Shown here in pieces: positions 16,715 to 25,500 of a stretch of 64,000 nt of DNA (within the stretch, counting starts at the first letter, position 1; each line of letters opens with the position of its first letter). Source of the stretch: Halomonas litopenaei (GTDB lineage: Bacteria; Pseudomonadota; Gammaproteobacteria; Pseudomonadales; Halomonadaceae); the NCBI RefSeq assembly GCF_017303055.1, contig NZ_JAEKJT010000004.1:372001-436000 (forward strand), written 5' to 3'. Both the position numbers and the translations under genes were made by a program. The notes below the pieces were generated by a model that had not been told where the DNA came from, ran no database searches, and worked only from the letters and a program-made list of their open reading frames with translations.

Positions 16715-18190
16715 ATGTACACGACTGATATTGGCTTACGACGACCACGTCGCTGGCCGCTGCTGATCGCCATGCTCCTGGCGGGCCTCACACTGGCAGG
16801 CAACAGCCTCGCTGTTACCGGAGAGCTTGATCTCACCAGCTCCACCACTGGCTTCATTGCGGTCGCCATCTTCGTACTGGCCTATGCACTGGTCATGGCC
16901 GAAGAAAAGCTGCACATGCGCAAGTCCAAGCCAGTATTGGTCGCTGCGGGCTTGATCTGGGCGCTGATTGGCTGGACCTACGTTCAGTCCGGTATGCCTG
17001 ACGCGGCAGAGCATGCCTTCCACGTCACCCTGCTGGAATTTTCCGAGCTGATGCTGTTCCTGCTGGTGGCGATGACCTACATCAACGCCATGGATGAACG
17101 CAGGGTATTCGACGGGCTGCGCTCGTGGATGGTGCAGAAGGGGTTCAGCTATCGCACTCTGTTCTGGCTGACCGGCGGCCTGGCGTTCGTGATTTCCCCC
17201 ATCGCCGACAACCTGACCACCGCGCTGCTGATGTGTGCAGTGGTGACGAAGGTGGCGGAAGGCGACAAGAAGTTCATCAATCTGTGCTGCATCAATATCG
17301 TGGTGGCGGCCAACGCGGGAGGGGCCTTCAGCCCGTTCGGCGACATCACCACGCTGATGGTCTGGCAGGCCGGACTGATCGAGTTTCAGGAGTTCTTCGA
17401 CCTGCTGCTTCCCTCGCTGGTCAATTTCCTGGTGCCGGCGGTGGTCATGAGCTTTTTTATCCACAACCGTACCCCGGACAGCCTGGAAGAGACGGTCGAA
17501 CTCAAGCGTGGCGCCAGACGGATCATTGTGCTGTTCCTGCTGACGGTAGCGACTGCCGTGGCCTGCCATACCCTACTGCACCTGCCGCCGGTGCTGGGCA
17601 TGATGACCGGGCTCGGCTACCTCCAGTTCTTCGGCTTCTACCTGCGCAAGAGTCTGCCGAAGTCGTTGGACCGCAAGCGCACTGCCTATACCCAGAAAGG
17701 TGACTGGAAGAAGCTCGAACAGCTCGGCAGTGTGGTGCCCTTTGACGTCTTCAACCGCGTGGCGAGGGCCGAGTGGGATACGCTGCTGTTCTTCTACGGC
17801 GTCGTCATGTGCGTCGGTGGCCTGGGCTTCATGGGCTATCTCGGTCTGCTCTCCGACGTGATGTACCAGCAGTGGGATGCGACCTGGGCCAATATCGCGC
17901 TGGGCATCATCTCGGCGGTGGTCGACAACATTCCCGTGATGTTTGCGGTGCTGACGATGGAGCCGGACATGTCCCACGGCCACTGGCTGCTGATCACGCT
18001 GACCGCAGGCGTCGGAGGCAGCTTGCTGTCGATCGGATCTGCTGCAGGGGTCGCATTGATGGGCCAGGCTCGCGGCTACTACACCTTCATGGGCCACCTG
18101 CGCTGGGCGCCGGTGATTGCCCTGGGCTACGCCGCCAGCGTTGCCGTGCACCTGTGGCTCAACCAGGCTAGCTTCGCCGTTTCAGGCTGA
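16715..18190 (+). CDS. nhaD: Na+/H+ antiporter, NhaD type
   Basis: The 491-residue protein of the ion-transporter superfamily exchanges cytoplasmic Na+ (or Li+) for H+ across the inner membrane. It has about 12 hydrophobic segments. Conserved blocks include VAMTYINAMDERRVFDGLR, FVISPIADNLTTALLMCAVV with the functional aspartate/asparagine pair, NIVVAANAGGAFSPFGDITTLMVW and VDNIPVMFAVLTM. The N-terminus after ATG 16715 (MYTTDIGLRRPRRWPLL) is short and then enters the first membrane helix; AGGA at 16701-16704 precedes it. The frame extends upstream to 16511 without resembling the family. NhaD is typical of halophilic and alkaliphilic gammaproteobacteria, including Halomonas. It stands alone here. 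Confidence 0.92.
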   Translation: MYTTDIGLRRPRRWPLLIAMLLAGLTLAGNSLAVTGELDLTSSTTGFIAVAIFVLAYALVMAEEKLHMRKSKPVLVAAGLIWALIGWTYVQSGMPDAAEHAFHVTLLEFSELMLFLLVAMTYINAMDERRVFDGLRSWMVQKGFSYRTLFWLTGGLAFVISPIADNLTTALLMCAVVTKVAEGDKKFINLCCINIVVAANAGGAFSPFGDITTLMVWQAGLIEFQEFFDLLLPSLVNFLVPAVVMSFFIHNRTPDSLEETVELKRGARRIIVLFLLTVATAVACHTLLHLPPVLGMMTGLGYLQFFGFYLRKSLPKSLDRKRTAYTQKGDWKKLEQLGSVVPFDVFNRVARAEWDTLLFFYGVVMCVGGLGFMGYLGLLSDVMYQQWDATWANIALGIISAVVDNIPVMFAVLTMEPDMSHGHWLLITLTAGVGGSLLSIGSAAGVALMGQARGYYTFMGHLRWAPVIALGYAASVAVHLWLNQASFAVSG

Positions 18191-18499
18191 ACCCGCTATC
18201 CGAAGCGAGGACCAACGCAGGTGCTGGGAGCGCTTGCGTTGGTGGCATAAACTCTTTGCTACCTCTCTTTTGCCGCACATTGGCTCTCCTTAGGATAAGC
18301 TTGTTAAAGCACAATACAGACGCATGACATGCGTAAAGACATAAGGCTATCCGCTCTTGCATGGCGCTGCCGTCGCCTATACCGCGCAGGCGCCATGACG
18401 CAAGGAAGCCAAGCAGGGAACTCAGACCTTTATGACACCGTGGATGCCACTCTCCAGGCGACATCTGCCCGCTAGCGGGGCGATCGAGAGGCTGCATTG
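18191..18499. other. Intergenic region after nhaD
   Basis: These 309 bp lie between nhaD and the PstS-like gene. An inverted repeat ACCAACGCA/TGCGTTGGT (18211-18219 and 18235-18243) is placed 20 bases after the nhaD stop and may serve as its terminator, though no T-run follows. The middle of the region is AT-richer (around 18245-18345) and probably contains the promoter for the downstream three-gene unit; no clear hexamers were assigned. Confidence 0.5.
18211..18243 (+). terminator. Possible nhaD terminator hairpin
   Basis: A perfect 9-bp stem encloses a 15-base loop 20 bp downstream of the nhaD stop. The sequence after the stem is GGCATAAACTCTTTG, so a Rho-independent function is uncertain. 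Confidence 0.4.
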
Positions 18500-18952
18500 A
18501 TGCGCAAGGCTGCTCTTCGCCTCCTGTTCTGCGTATGTACGGCTCTGCTGACAGGAGGGCTCGTCGGCACGACCGCGTGGGGAAAGCCCCCGACTGACGT
18601 CGCCGTCATCGCACACCCTGGCGTCGCCCTGCAGGAGCTGGACCGAGACACGCTCAGGGCGATCTTTGCCATGCGTCTTCGCACCTGGCCCGACGGCCAT
18701 GCGGCGGAAGTTTACGTACTGGCCAACGACGACCCGGTTCACGGGGCCTTCGTCAAACAATGGCTCTCCGTCTATCCCCACCAACTGCAGTTGGCATGGG
18801 ACCGCATTGTATTTTCCGGCACTGGCCAGGCACCCCACCGCGTGCGCAGCCAGCGGGACATGATTGACACGGTGGCGTCCACCCCAGGTGCCATCGGCTA
18901 CATCGAAAGGGAGTACCTGGATGAGCGCGTCCAAGCCATCAGCAGGGATTAG
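18500..18952 (+). CDS. Periplasmic PstS-like substrate-binding protein, short form
   Basis: The 150-residue exported protein has a signal peptide (MRKAALRLLFCVCTALLTGG, ending near AWG). The mature domain VAVIAHPGVALQELDRDTLRAIFAMRLRTWPDG, then FVKQWLSV and TPGAIGYIEREYL, resembles the half-size PstS/type-2 periplasmic-binding proteins. The IFAMRLRTWPDG segment corresponds to the IF-G-W-DG stretch of phosphate-binding proteins. ATG 18500 is chosen, one codon inside a TTG-ATG pair. The next gene starts within its last 32 bp, so the two are translationally coupled. Grouping with an outer-membrane barrel and a GGDEF/EAL protein points to periplasmic ligand sensing rather than ABC transport, as no permease is present. 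The ligand is unknown. Confidence 0.75.
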   Translation: MRKAALRLLFCVCTALLTGGLVGTTAWGKPPTDVAVIAHPGVALQELDRDTLRAIFAMRLRTWPDGHAAEVYVLANDDPVHGAFVKQWLSVYPHQLQLAWDRIVFSGTGQAPHRVRSQRDMIDTVASTPGAIGYIEREYLDERVQAISRD

Positions 18953-20231
18953 CGAAGCGCTATCAGCTTGCCGCGAGCCATTTTCGCCTGGCATCCACGG
19001 CGGCCACTATCATGCCACGGGGCGAGAGCCTCAACGCCATGGCCTACTCCGCGTATCGCCGGCCCGGCTAGGCCTGTTGGCGACGCTGGTGCTGGCCTGC
19101 CAGGCCAAGGCACATGCCAGCCCGTTGGATACGGTTCAGGTTCATGGTTTCCTCAGCCAGGCGCTGGTCATCACCGACGACAACAACATGTTTGGTGACA
19201 GCAGCGACAGCGGCGGCAGCTGGGACTATACAGAGCTGGGCATCAACGCATCGATTCGGCCCACGGAGAACCTGCTGCTCGCAGCACAGGCATTGAGTCG
19301 TCGCGCCGGAGGGATCGACAATGGCTCCATCGAGCTCGACTACGGAATCGCCGACTGGCAGCTGCTGTCCAACACAGAGCGCACTTTCGGCGTGCAACTT
19401 GGGCGCTTCAAGAACCCTTTCGGCTTCTACAACCAGACCCGTGACGTTGCCTTCACTCGCCCCAGTATCCTGCTTCCCCAGTCGATCTACTTCGATCGCA
19501 CACGTTCGCTGGGACTTTCCGCCGACGGCCTGAAGCTCTATCACGAAGAGCGCATCAACGATGGCGTGATTCATACCCAGCTCGGGGTCGGCCAGGCTCA
19601 GGTCGACGATGACGTCGAAGAGGTCCTCGGCCTGGATGTCCTGCCGGGCTCCTTCGACGCCGATACCTCGCTGGTGGGTCAGGTCCGCTATGAACATGAT
19701 GGTGGACGCATGGTGTTCGCCTTGAGTGCCGCGTCCGTCAAGGCCGACTATGACTCTCCCGGAGCCTCTCCCGGAGACGGCAAGCTGGACTTCCAACCCT
19801 GGATATTTTCCGCGCAATACAATGCCGAGCAATGGAGTCTGACGGCGGAGTATGCCCTGCGCGATGTCGAGCTGGCCGGGTTCAATGCGTTCGAGGACAA
19901 CAAGAACCAGGGCGAAAGCTGGTACGTGCAGTACCGTCGCCGTTTTCTCGACGACTGGCGCTGGCTGATTCGCTACGACAGCCTGGTCAACGACCGCGAT
20001 GACCGTAACGGCAACGACTACGAACGCGAGGGCCGTGGGCCGAGCTATTCCCAGTACGCCAACGACTGGACCTTCGGGTTGCAGTGGCAGCCCCATAGCC
20101 GCGTCATGCTGGCGGGGGAGTACCACCACGTGGACGGCACTGCCTGGCTACCGGTGCAGGACAATCCGGACCCGCGTGATACAGAGCGCAGCTGGGACAT
20201 GTGGCTCTTTCAGCTGTCGTTGAGGTTCTGA
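18921..20231 (+). CDS. Outer-membrane beta-barrel protein, porin-like
   Basis: The 436-residue protein has a hydrophobic export signal, SPARLGLLATLVLACQAKAHA, preceded by an unusually long hydrophilic N-terminus of about 45 residues. ATG 18921 has an AAAGGGAG ribosome site at 18906-18913 and overlaps the preceding gene by 32 bp, which supports this start; no later ATG precedes the signal. The mature part begins SPLDTVQVHGFLSQALVITDDNN and shows barrel-type alternation (GVQLGRFKNPFGFYNQTRDVAFTRPS resembles porin strands). It ends with phenylalanine (LFQLSLRF), the usual barrel terminus. Its stop shares a base with the ATG of the GGDEF/EAL gene. It may admit the ligand sensed by the neighbours. 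The family has no established substrate known to me. Confidence 0.78.
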   Translation: MSASKPSAGISEALSACREPFSPGIHGGHYHATGREPQRHGLLRVSPARLGLLATLVLACQAKAHASPLDTVQVHGFLSQALVITDDNNMFGDSSDSGGSWDYTELGINASIRPTENLLLAAQALSRRAGGIDNGSIELDYGIADWQLLSNTERTFGVQLGRFKNPFGFYNQTRDVAFTRPSILLPQSIYFDRTRSLGLSADGLKLYHEERINDGVIHTQLGVGQAQVDDDVEEVLGLDVLPGSFDADTSLVGQVRYEHDGGRMVFALSAASVKADYDSPGASPGDGKLDFQPWIFSAQYNAEQWSLTAEYALRDVELAGFNAFEDNKNQGESWYVQYRRRFLDDWRWLIRYDSLVNDRDDRNGNDYEREGRGPSYSQYANDWTFGLQWQPHSRVMLAGEYHHVDGTAWLPVQDNPDPRDTERSWDMWLFQLSLRF

Positions 20232-23098
20232 TGTCACGTGCTTCCGATAGCCGATCCCAGCGCTTGCGCCTGGGCTTGACCTGGCGTGTGGTGACGCTGA
20301 CCAGCCTATTGCTGGTCGCCCTGGCGGTGCTCTTCACGTACCTCTCCTACACCAACCTCACGCGGCAGTTCACGGCCTCCCGCCAGGAACAGATCGAGCG
20401 CCAGCAACGAGAGCTCGAATTTGCCATCCGCCGCTCGGAGAACGGCTTGCAGCAGCTGGCGGGACTCATTGCCGCGTCTCCTGACCTGGGTCCCGCACTA
20501 CGCCGCCCCACTCTGCCCTCGTCGGCTGCCGAGCTGTCACCGGATCTGGCATCGCTGTGGCCCTCACTGCAGCTGGAAGCCGGCGTTGAACGCATGCTGG
20601 TGTACGACGACCAGGCTGGCCAGGTCATGGCGCTGGGAGGCGAACCGGACCAGCAGGCGCCCTCTCGCTACACGCGCTGGATGACCACCGTCATGCGTGA
20701 GGAGCGCCCCTTATCCCCTCTTGAGTGTGCCCCCCAGTGCCGCCAGTATGCCGTGGTCCCCATTCTGGCCGATGGCGGCAGTTCCGGAGCTTTGCTGCTA
20801 TCGCGTTCCCTGGCCGACGTGACCCGCCAGACCCGCGATATCTCGACCAGCGAGGTGGCGCTGATCAGCCTTGTGGCCAGCGACGACCAAGGGCCAGGCA
20901 CCCAGGCCGAGCGACAGCTGCCTGACTGGCAAGGGCGCGTGCAGGCCGTGACCAATGCGCCCCACAGCCTGGCGCTGCTCAGGCAGGCAAGTCGCAAGCG
21001 CTCGCTCGAGGACCTGGCGCGAACGCCACTGCGCATACAGCAGGACGGTCGCCATCTCGAGCTGTCGGCTGTGCCGCTGACCTCATCCTCCGGAACACGT
21101 GCGCCCGCCTACTTTGTGCTGATGTCCGACATCACCACGCAGATTCATGCCATCCAGCTGGACACCCGCACCCAGATGATCGCGAGCCTGTTTGGCTGGC
21201 TATCGGCTGAACTGCTGCTGCTGGCGATTCTGCTGCGGCCCATGGCCCGCCTGCGCCGCGTGGCCTCGGTGCTGCCATTACTGGCTCGAGGCGGCTTCTC
21301 CCAGGCGCGTGATGCGCTGCCGCTGGCGCCACGCCGCCTACCGGACGAGATCGATGTGCTGGAAGCCAGCACACTGACCCTCGCCGACCATCTCGAGCGC
21401 CTGCAACAGCAGGTCAGCCAGCGTGGTGAAGAGCTGGCTCGCCGGATCGAGGAGCTGGCCCGGGAGCGAGACTTCATCAGCAGCCTGATCGATACCGCCC
21501 AGGTCTATATCCTGACCCAGGACGAGGAAGGACGTATCGACATGATCAACGCCTACCTCGAACAGCAGCTGAGGTGTCCGTCTCGCGAACTGCTGGGACG
21601 CCGTTTCGACGACATCTTCGATGCTGCGCTGGAGGCCACCACGCCAGGCTCGTCCCGACTGCAGGAGGAGCGGACCCTGACCCTGCCCGATGGTGAGCTA
21701 CGCACCATCATCTGGTACCACAGCCCCCTACTGGGCCGCGACAGCACGTCTCTGGCACGGATTTCGGTCGGCCTTGATATCACTGAACGCAAGGCGGCCG
21801 AGTCTCGCCTGACCTGGCTCGCCGAGCGCGATCCGCTCACAGAGCTCTACAATCGACGCTTCTTCCTCGAATCCCTGCGGCGTGCACTGAGCCGTGGCGA
21901 ACACGGTGCAGTGATGCTGCTGGATCTGGACCAGTTCAAGGAGGTCAATGAACTCAGCGGTCATCACGCAGGCGACCGCATGCTGCACACCGTGGCCCGC
22001 TTGCTGCAGCAGGAGTATGCCCACCGCGGGGTGATCGCACGTCTCGGGGGAGATGAGTTTGCGTTGCTGCTGAATGGCGTGGACGAGGATCATGCCATAC
22101 GCATTGCCCAGCACCTGAACCAGCTGTTCGAAAGCCTCGGCTTTGTTGCCGAAGGCCGCCGCCACAGGATCACTGCCAGCATAGGCATCGTCCCCTTCCC
22201 CAGTGAAGGGGCCACACCTGCAGACCTGATGGCCAGCGCCGACGTAGCCATGTACAAGGCCAAGGCCAGCAACCTCCAACGCTGGCACCTGCTGGCCACG
22301 CTGGAGAACGCTCGTGACGAGTTGAATGAGCGCGTCTACTGGGTAGACCGTATCCGCCGTGCGCTGGTCGACGGCGACTTTGTGTTGATGGTGCAACCCA
22401 TCGTCAAGCTTGAAGACCGCTCCATCCGTCACTACGAGGTGCTGCTGCGGTTGCGTGATGACGATGGCAGCCTGATCTCTCCCGCTCGCTTTATCCCGGT
22501 GGCAGAGCACTCCGGTCAGATCGTGGCCATCGATCGCTGGGTGCTGCACCACTGCGTGCACGCCCTGGCGCGCCTTGACGGCATCAGCCTGGCGGTGAAC
22601 CTGTCTGGCCAGTCACTGCATGACGAGGGTCTCAAGCAATTCCTGGCGGACTTGCTTGAGACCAGCCAGGCGGATCCCCACCACCTGGTGCTGGAAGTCA
22701 CCGAAACCGCTGCCGTGACCGACTTTTCGACGGCACGAGGCGTACTGCAGAGCGTTCGCGACCTGGGCTGCCGTACGGCGCTGGATGACTTCGGGGTGGG
22801 CTTCTCGAGCTTCCACTACCTGGGTCAGCTGCCCGTCGACTACATCAAGATCGATGGCTCCTTCATCCGTAGCCTGGCCACCAGCCCCGATAGTCGTGTG
22901 ATCGTCAAGGCGGTTTCCGACATTGCCACCGGCTTCGGCAAGCAGGCCGTCGCCGAGTTTGTGGATCAGGAGGCCCTGATCCCTCTGCTGTCGTCTTACA
23001 ACATTGCCTACGGCCAGGGCTATCACCTGGGCCGCCCGGTGCCGTTCGAAGAGGTCTTCGACTTCAATCCAGTGAACAATACGCACCACGGGAAATAG
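20231..23098 (+). CDS. Membrane sensor with PAS, GGDEF and EAL domains (c-di-GMP turnover)
   Basis: The 955-residue inner-membrane protein has a transmembrane helix at about residues 15-40, a periplasmic sensing region of about 275 residues, a second helix near 316-340, a coiled/HAMP-like segment, and a PAS-type domain around 415-530. The GGDEF domain has an intact RLGGDEF (starting near residue 606). The EAL domain has the motif as YEVLLR (near 736), a tolerated variant. Its catalytic DDFGVGFSSF and IKIDGSF blocks are present, so both cyclase and phosphodiesterase activity are possible. The ATG overlaps the preceding stop by one base; a start at 20201 is rejected because it lies inside the barrel gene. 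The arrangement suggests that the PstS-like protein and the periplasmic domain form one signalling unit that sets c-di-GMP level. Confidence 0.9.
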   Translation: MSRASDSRSQRLRLGLTWRVVTLTSLLLVALAVLFTYLSYTNLTRQFTASRQEQIERQQRELEFAIRRSENGLQQLAGLIAASPDLGPALRRPTLPSSAAELSPDLASLWPSLQLEAGVERMLVYDDQAGQVMALGGEPDQQAPSRYTRWMTTVMREERPLSPLECAPQCRQYAVVPILADGGSSGALLLSRSLADVTRQTRDISTSEVALISLVASDDQGPGTQAERQLPDWQGRVQAVTNAPHSLALLRQASRKRSLEDLARTPLRIQQDGRHLELSAVPLTSSSGTRAPAYFVLMSDITTQIHAIQLDTRTQMIASLFGWLSAELLLLAILLRPMARLRRVASVLPLLARGGFSQARDALPLAPRRLPDEIDVLEASTLTLADHLERLQQQVSQRGEELARRIEELARERDFISSLIDTAQVYILTQDEEGRIDMINAYLEQQLRCPSRELLGRRFDDIFDAALEATTPGSSRLQEERTLTLPDGELRTIIWYHSPLLGRDSTSLARISVGLDITERKAAESRLTWLAERDPLTELYNRRFFLESLRRALSRGEHGAVMLLDLDQFKEVNELSGHHAGDRMLHTVARLLQQEYAHRGVIARLGGDEFALLLNGVDEDHAIRIAQHLNQLFESLGFVAEGRRHRITASIGIVPFPSEGATPADLMASADVAMYKAKASNLQRWHLLATLENARDELNERVYWVDRIRRALVDGDFVLMVQPIVKLEDRSIRHYEVLLRLRDDDGSLISPARFIPVAEHSGQIVAIDRWVLHHCVHALARLDGISLAVNLSGQSLHDEGLKQFLADLLETSQADPHHLVLEVTETAAVTDFSTARGVLQSVRDLGCRTALDDFGVGFSSFHYLGQLPVDYIKIDGSFIRSLATSPDSRVIVKAVSDIATGFGKQAVAEFVDQEALIPLLSSYNIAYGQGYHLGRPVPFEEVFDFNPVNNTHHGK

Positions 23099-23201
23099 TG
23101 CATATTAAAGGGACCTTAATAACAAGGGGAGGAGCGCATCTTGAGCGGGTATGCCACCTCCCCGCGACAGGCAGGAACCGACAACAGGGAGGTCACCGTC
23201 C

Positions 23202-24011
23202 ATGCCAGCAGATGAGGCGCACAGTTCGACGCAGCGGCAACGCTTGCTAGAGCAATTTGCCGATCAATTTCGCGTCATTCTTGTACGTACCGCCGAGGAC
23301 CGTGAGCGGGTCTATTCTCTGCGCCACGATGTGTTTCTACGCGAGCTGAACTACGCGTTGCCTGGCAGCCATGACGCCAATCAGGAGCACGATGACTTCG
23401 ACGACCAGGCCTTGCACTGCCTGGTCGAGCACCGGGCCAGTGGACTAGCTGCCGGGTGCGTGAGACTGGTGTTTCCGCCGCCGGATCGCCCTGACCACCT
23501 GCCCGTCATCGATGCCACTCGACATGTATTCAGCAACCGAGAGCTTCACCCCCAGCAACATCAAGGCCGCGACGTCGCAGAGATCTCGCGCCTGGCCATA
23601 TCACGGCTCTTCCGAGCCCAGGCAGCGGACGAAGACATCCAGCTCGCCCAGTTCCCGCCAGAGGAGCGTCGCGCCTTTCCGCTGATCGTCACCGGCCTGT
23701 TTCTCAGTGCCCACGCGCTGGCGGGACTGACCTCTCGTCGCCATCTGTATGCCTTGATGGAACCGCCGCTGGCAAGGCTTTTGACCTTATCCGGGTTTCG
23801 CTTCCAATCCGCCAGCGACACCATTCAATACTGCGGCGTCAGGCGCGCCTACTATATCGACAATGATCTCGCCGAGCGCGAACGCAACCCCCTGCTCGAC
23901 CCTCTCTACTACCGCCTGCGTGACTCACTGAGCCGCCAGCTGCCCGCCGCTGCGGAGCCATCCCACGGCCCCGGAGGGTTATGGTACCGATCCTTCGACT
24001 GCCTCTCGTGA
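23202..24011 (+). CDS. PEP-CTERM/exosortase-associated acyltransferase (autoinducer-synthase-like)
   Basis: The 269-residue soluble protein of the GNAT/AHL-synthase fold matches the family named for PEP-CTERM/exosortase gene clusters. Landmarks are FRVILVRTAEDRERVYSLRHDVFLRELNY at residues 22-50 (the R-x-x-V/F segment resembling LuxI-type active sites), the acidic stretch EHDDFDDQALHCLVEH, and VAEISRLAISRLFR. The start at 23202 follows AGGGAGGT, whereas an upstream frame from 23151 lacks such a site. The 3' end overlaps the convergent DUF3541 gene by 33 bp. No exosortase, PEP-CTERM substrate or exopolysaccharide gene is next to it. The actual acyl donor and product are unknown. An inverted repeat TTAAAGG/CCTTTAA-like lies at about 23105-23120 in the leader. 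Confidence 0.8.
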   Translation: MPADEAHSSTQRQRLLEQFADQFRVILVRTAEDRERVYSLRHDVFLRELNYALPGSHDANQEHDDFDDQALHCLVEHRASGLAAGCVRLVFPPPDRPDHLPVIDATRHVFSNRELHPQQHQGRDVAEISRLAISRLFRAQAADEDIQLAQFPPEERRAFPLIVTGLFLSAHALAGLTSRRHLYALMEPPLARLLTLSGFRFQSASDTIQYCGVRRAYYIDNDLAERERNPLLDPLYYRLRDSLSRQLPAAAEPSHGPGGLWYRSFDCLS

Positions 24012-25220
24012 GCCTGTCTCGCGTAAGCCTGGCTCACCTGCCCCACAGGCCACTGCGGCATCTCCTTCTTCCAGTGTCAGGAAAGGTCCCGGGTAAAGAC
24101 TACCGGTCCAGCCCAGGGTCATGATGGCCAGCACATTGCGATGCTCTCCACTGGCCAGATCGAGGCTGCCGTCGGTGCCTGGCAGGATTCCCGTGGAGGG
24201 ATCACGACGCTCCAGCAGGATGGCATGCAGCGTATCCACCAGTGGGTGATCCGCACGTCCCCCGAGCTGCAGCGAGAGCGCGACCTCGGCCACGATATCC
24301 GTCTTGACCTGGGCCAGTGCAGAGGACTGGGACACCAGTGCTTCCACCGCCCAGTCGACCGACCGATGTTGGGCAGTGCGCTGATAGTAGCGACTGGCGG
24401 CGATCACAAAATGCGTCAGGCCGTAGAGCCAATTGTGGTAGTAGGCGGAAGACAGCTCGGCGATCCGCTCCTCCGGGTACAGCGAGCGAAAGGCCGACGC
24501 CACGTCGTCACGTAGATCGACGATACCCAGCTCAGCGAGAAACGTCGCCTGATTGGCGACCTGGGCCGCATAGACAGAGATAACCTCGGGGTCGGTCAGG
24601 AAGGCGTGCCAGTCGACCTCGTCAAGCGCCCGCTTGAGTGACGCGTACTGGCCGGGAGGCAGACCCTCCAGCAGACCGTGATACTGAGCCTGGGTCAGCC
24701 GAAACAGGATTCCCATCGGCAACATCATCTGTGGATAGTCCGCCAGCATCGCCTTACGCCGCCGCTGCTTGGCCCGAGTCTCGGGATAGCCCTCGAGCAA
24801 CTGGCGATTACGTGAGCGCAGCGCCGCAGGATCCTCCACCGTGGCGGCGTCACGCGCCAGCTGTTGCAGCAGGCGCTGGGCGTACTGACGATTCCAGCAA
24901 AGATAGGCGGGATCGCCGGTCAGTCGCCACAGTCGCTGTGCATAGTGACGCTGCTTGTCATTGGGCAGGGATTCCAAGGCTCCATCGTAGCTGGCACGAA
25001 TTTCCCCCGCCGCCTGGCGCGAGCGGGCCTCCAGCACACCTGCCTCATGGACAGGGACCAAGGCGTAGGCAGGTGCGTGGCTAGCAGGTGAATCGTCAGC
25101 AACGCGTGTGGATACATCGCCAGCGTCATATGCCGACGCAGGGGCCGCCCAGGCTAACCCCACCAGCACCACATACAGCAGCCTGCGCTGCAGTCGCCGA
25201 CACCTCTGCCACTGTCCCAT
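23979..25220 (-). CDS. DUF3541 family exported protein
   Basis: The 413-residue protein has an N-terminal signal segment (LLYVVLVGLAWAAPASA) and an alpha-helical mature region. Blocks such as YPQMMLPMGILFRLTQAQ, LSSAYYHNWLYGLTHFVIAASRYYQR and GILPGTDGSLDLASGEHRNVLAIMTLGW fit DUF3541 as I recall it. The internal repeats of short helices resemble an alpha/alpha toroid, so a carbohydrate-active role is conceivable. Function is unknown. ATG 25220 (MGQWQRCRRL) is preceded on its strand by AAGGGGG and gives a normal signal; the longer start at 25265 is less likely. The last 33 bp overlap the end of the acyltransferase gene on the opposite strand. Confidence 0.65.
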   Translation of the reverse strand: MGQWQRCRRLQRRLLYVVLVGLAWAAPASAYDAGDVSTRVADDSPASHAPAYALVPVHEAGVLEARSRQAAGEIRASYDGALESLPNDKQRHYAQRLWRLTGDPAYLCWNRQYAQRLLQQLARDAATVEDPAALRSRNRQLLEGYPETRAKQRRRKAMLADYPQMMLPMGILFRLTQAQYHGLLEGLPPGQYASLKRALDEVDWHAFLTDPEVISVYAAQVANQATFLAELGIVDLRDDVASAFRSLYPEERIAELSSAYYHNWLYGLTHFVIAASRYYQRTAQHRSVDWAVEALVSQSSALAQVKTDIVAEVALSLQLGGRADHPLVDTLHAILLERRDPSTGILPGTDGSLDLASGEHRNVLAIMTLGWTGSLYPGPFLTLEEGDAAVACGAGEPGLRETGSREAVEGSVP

Positions 25221-25337
25221 TGCGCGCCCCCTTGCCCCGGTAACGTCGGCACACCACCTGTGCACGCCATACGGCGCTTTTCAGACAGGCGGTGCGTTTC
25301 TGGCAAGATAGTTGATCACGCCGTCAACGACACTTGC

Positions 25338-25500
25338 CTAGGGTTTGTACGAAAAGTCGACGAGCGAAGGTTAGACAAGGCAAAAATCGGTGAGAAAGCG
25401 CAGTTTACAGGGGGTAAATGAGCATTTTGACCGGGCTGGCGTACCAGCTGATTTTTAACGCCGTATTACCGAGCGCAGGCACTTTTCAGACAAGCCCTAG
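25338..25500. mobile_element. MITE-like element with 20-bp terminal inverted repeats
   Basis: The 163-bp element has ends CTAGGGTTTGTACGAAAAGT (left) and, on the other strand, CTAGGGCTTGTCTGAAAAGT (right), matching at 17 of 20 positions. It has no coding capacity. The outermost TA dinucleotides are consistent with a TA target duplication, as in IS630/Tc1-related elements, giving 18-bp GGG-starting inverted repeats. The right end lies exactly in the stop codon of the TRIC-family gene. The parent transposase is not in the window. Confidence 0.75.

Noticed and set aside
18864..18920. Longer start for the outer-membrane barrel gene
   Set aside because: ATG 18921 has a strong ribosome site, and the upstream reading lies inside the PstS-like gene.
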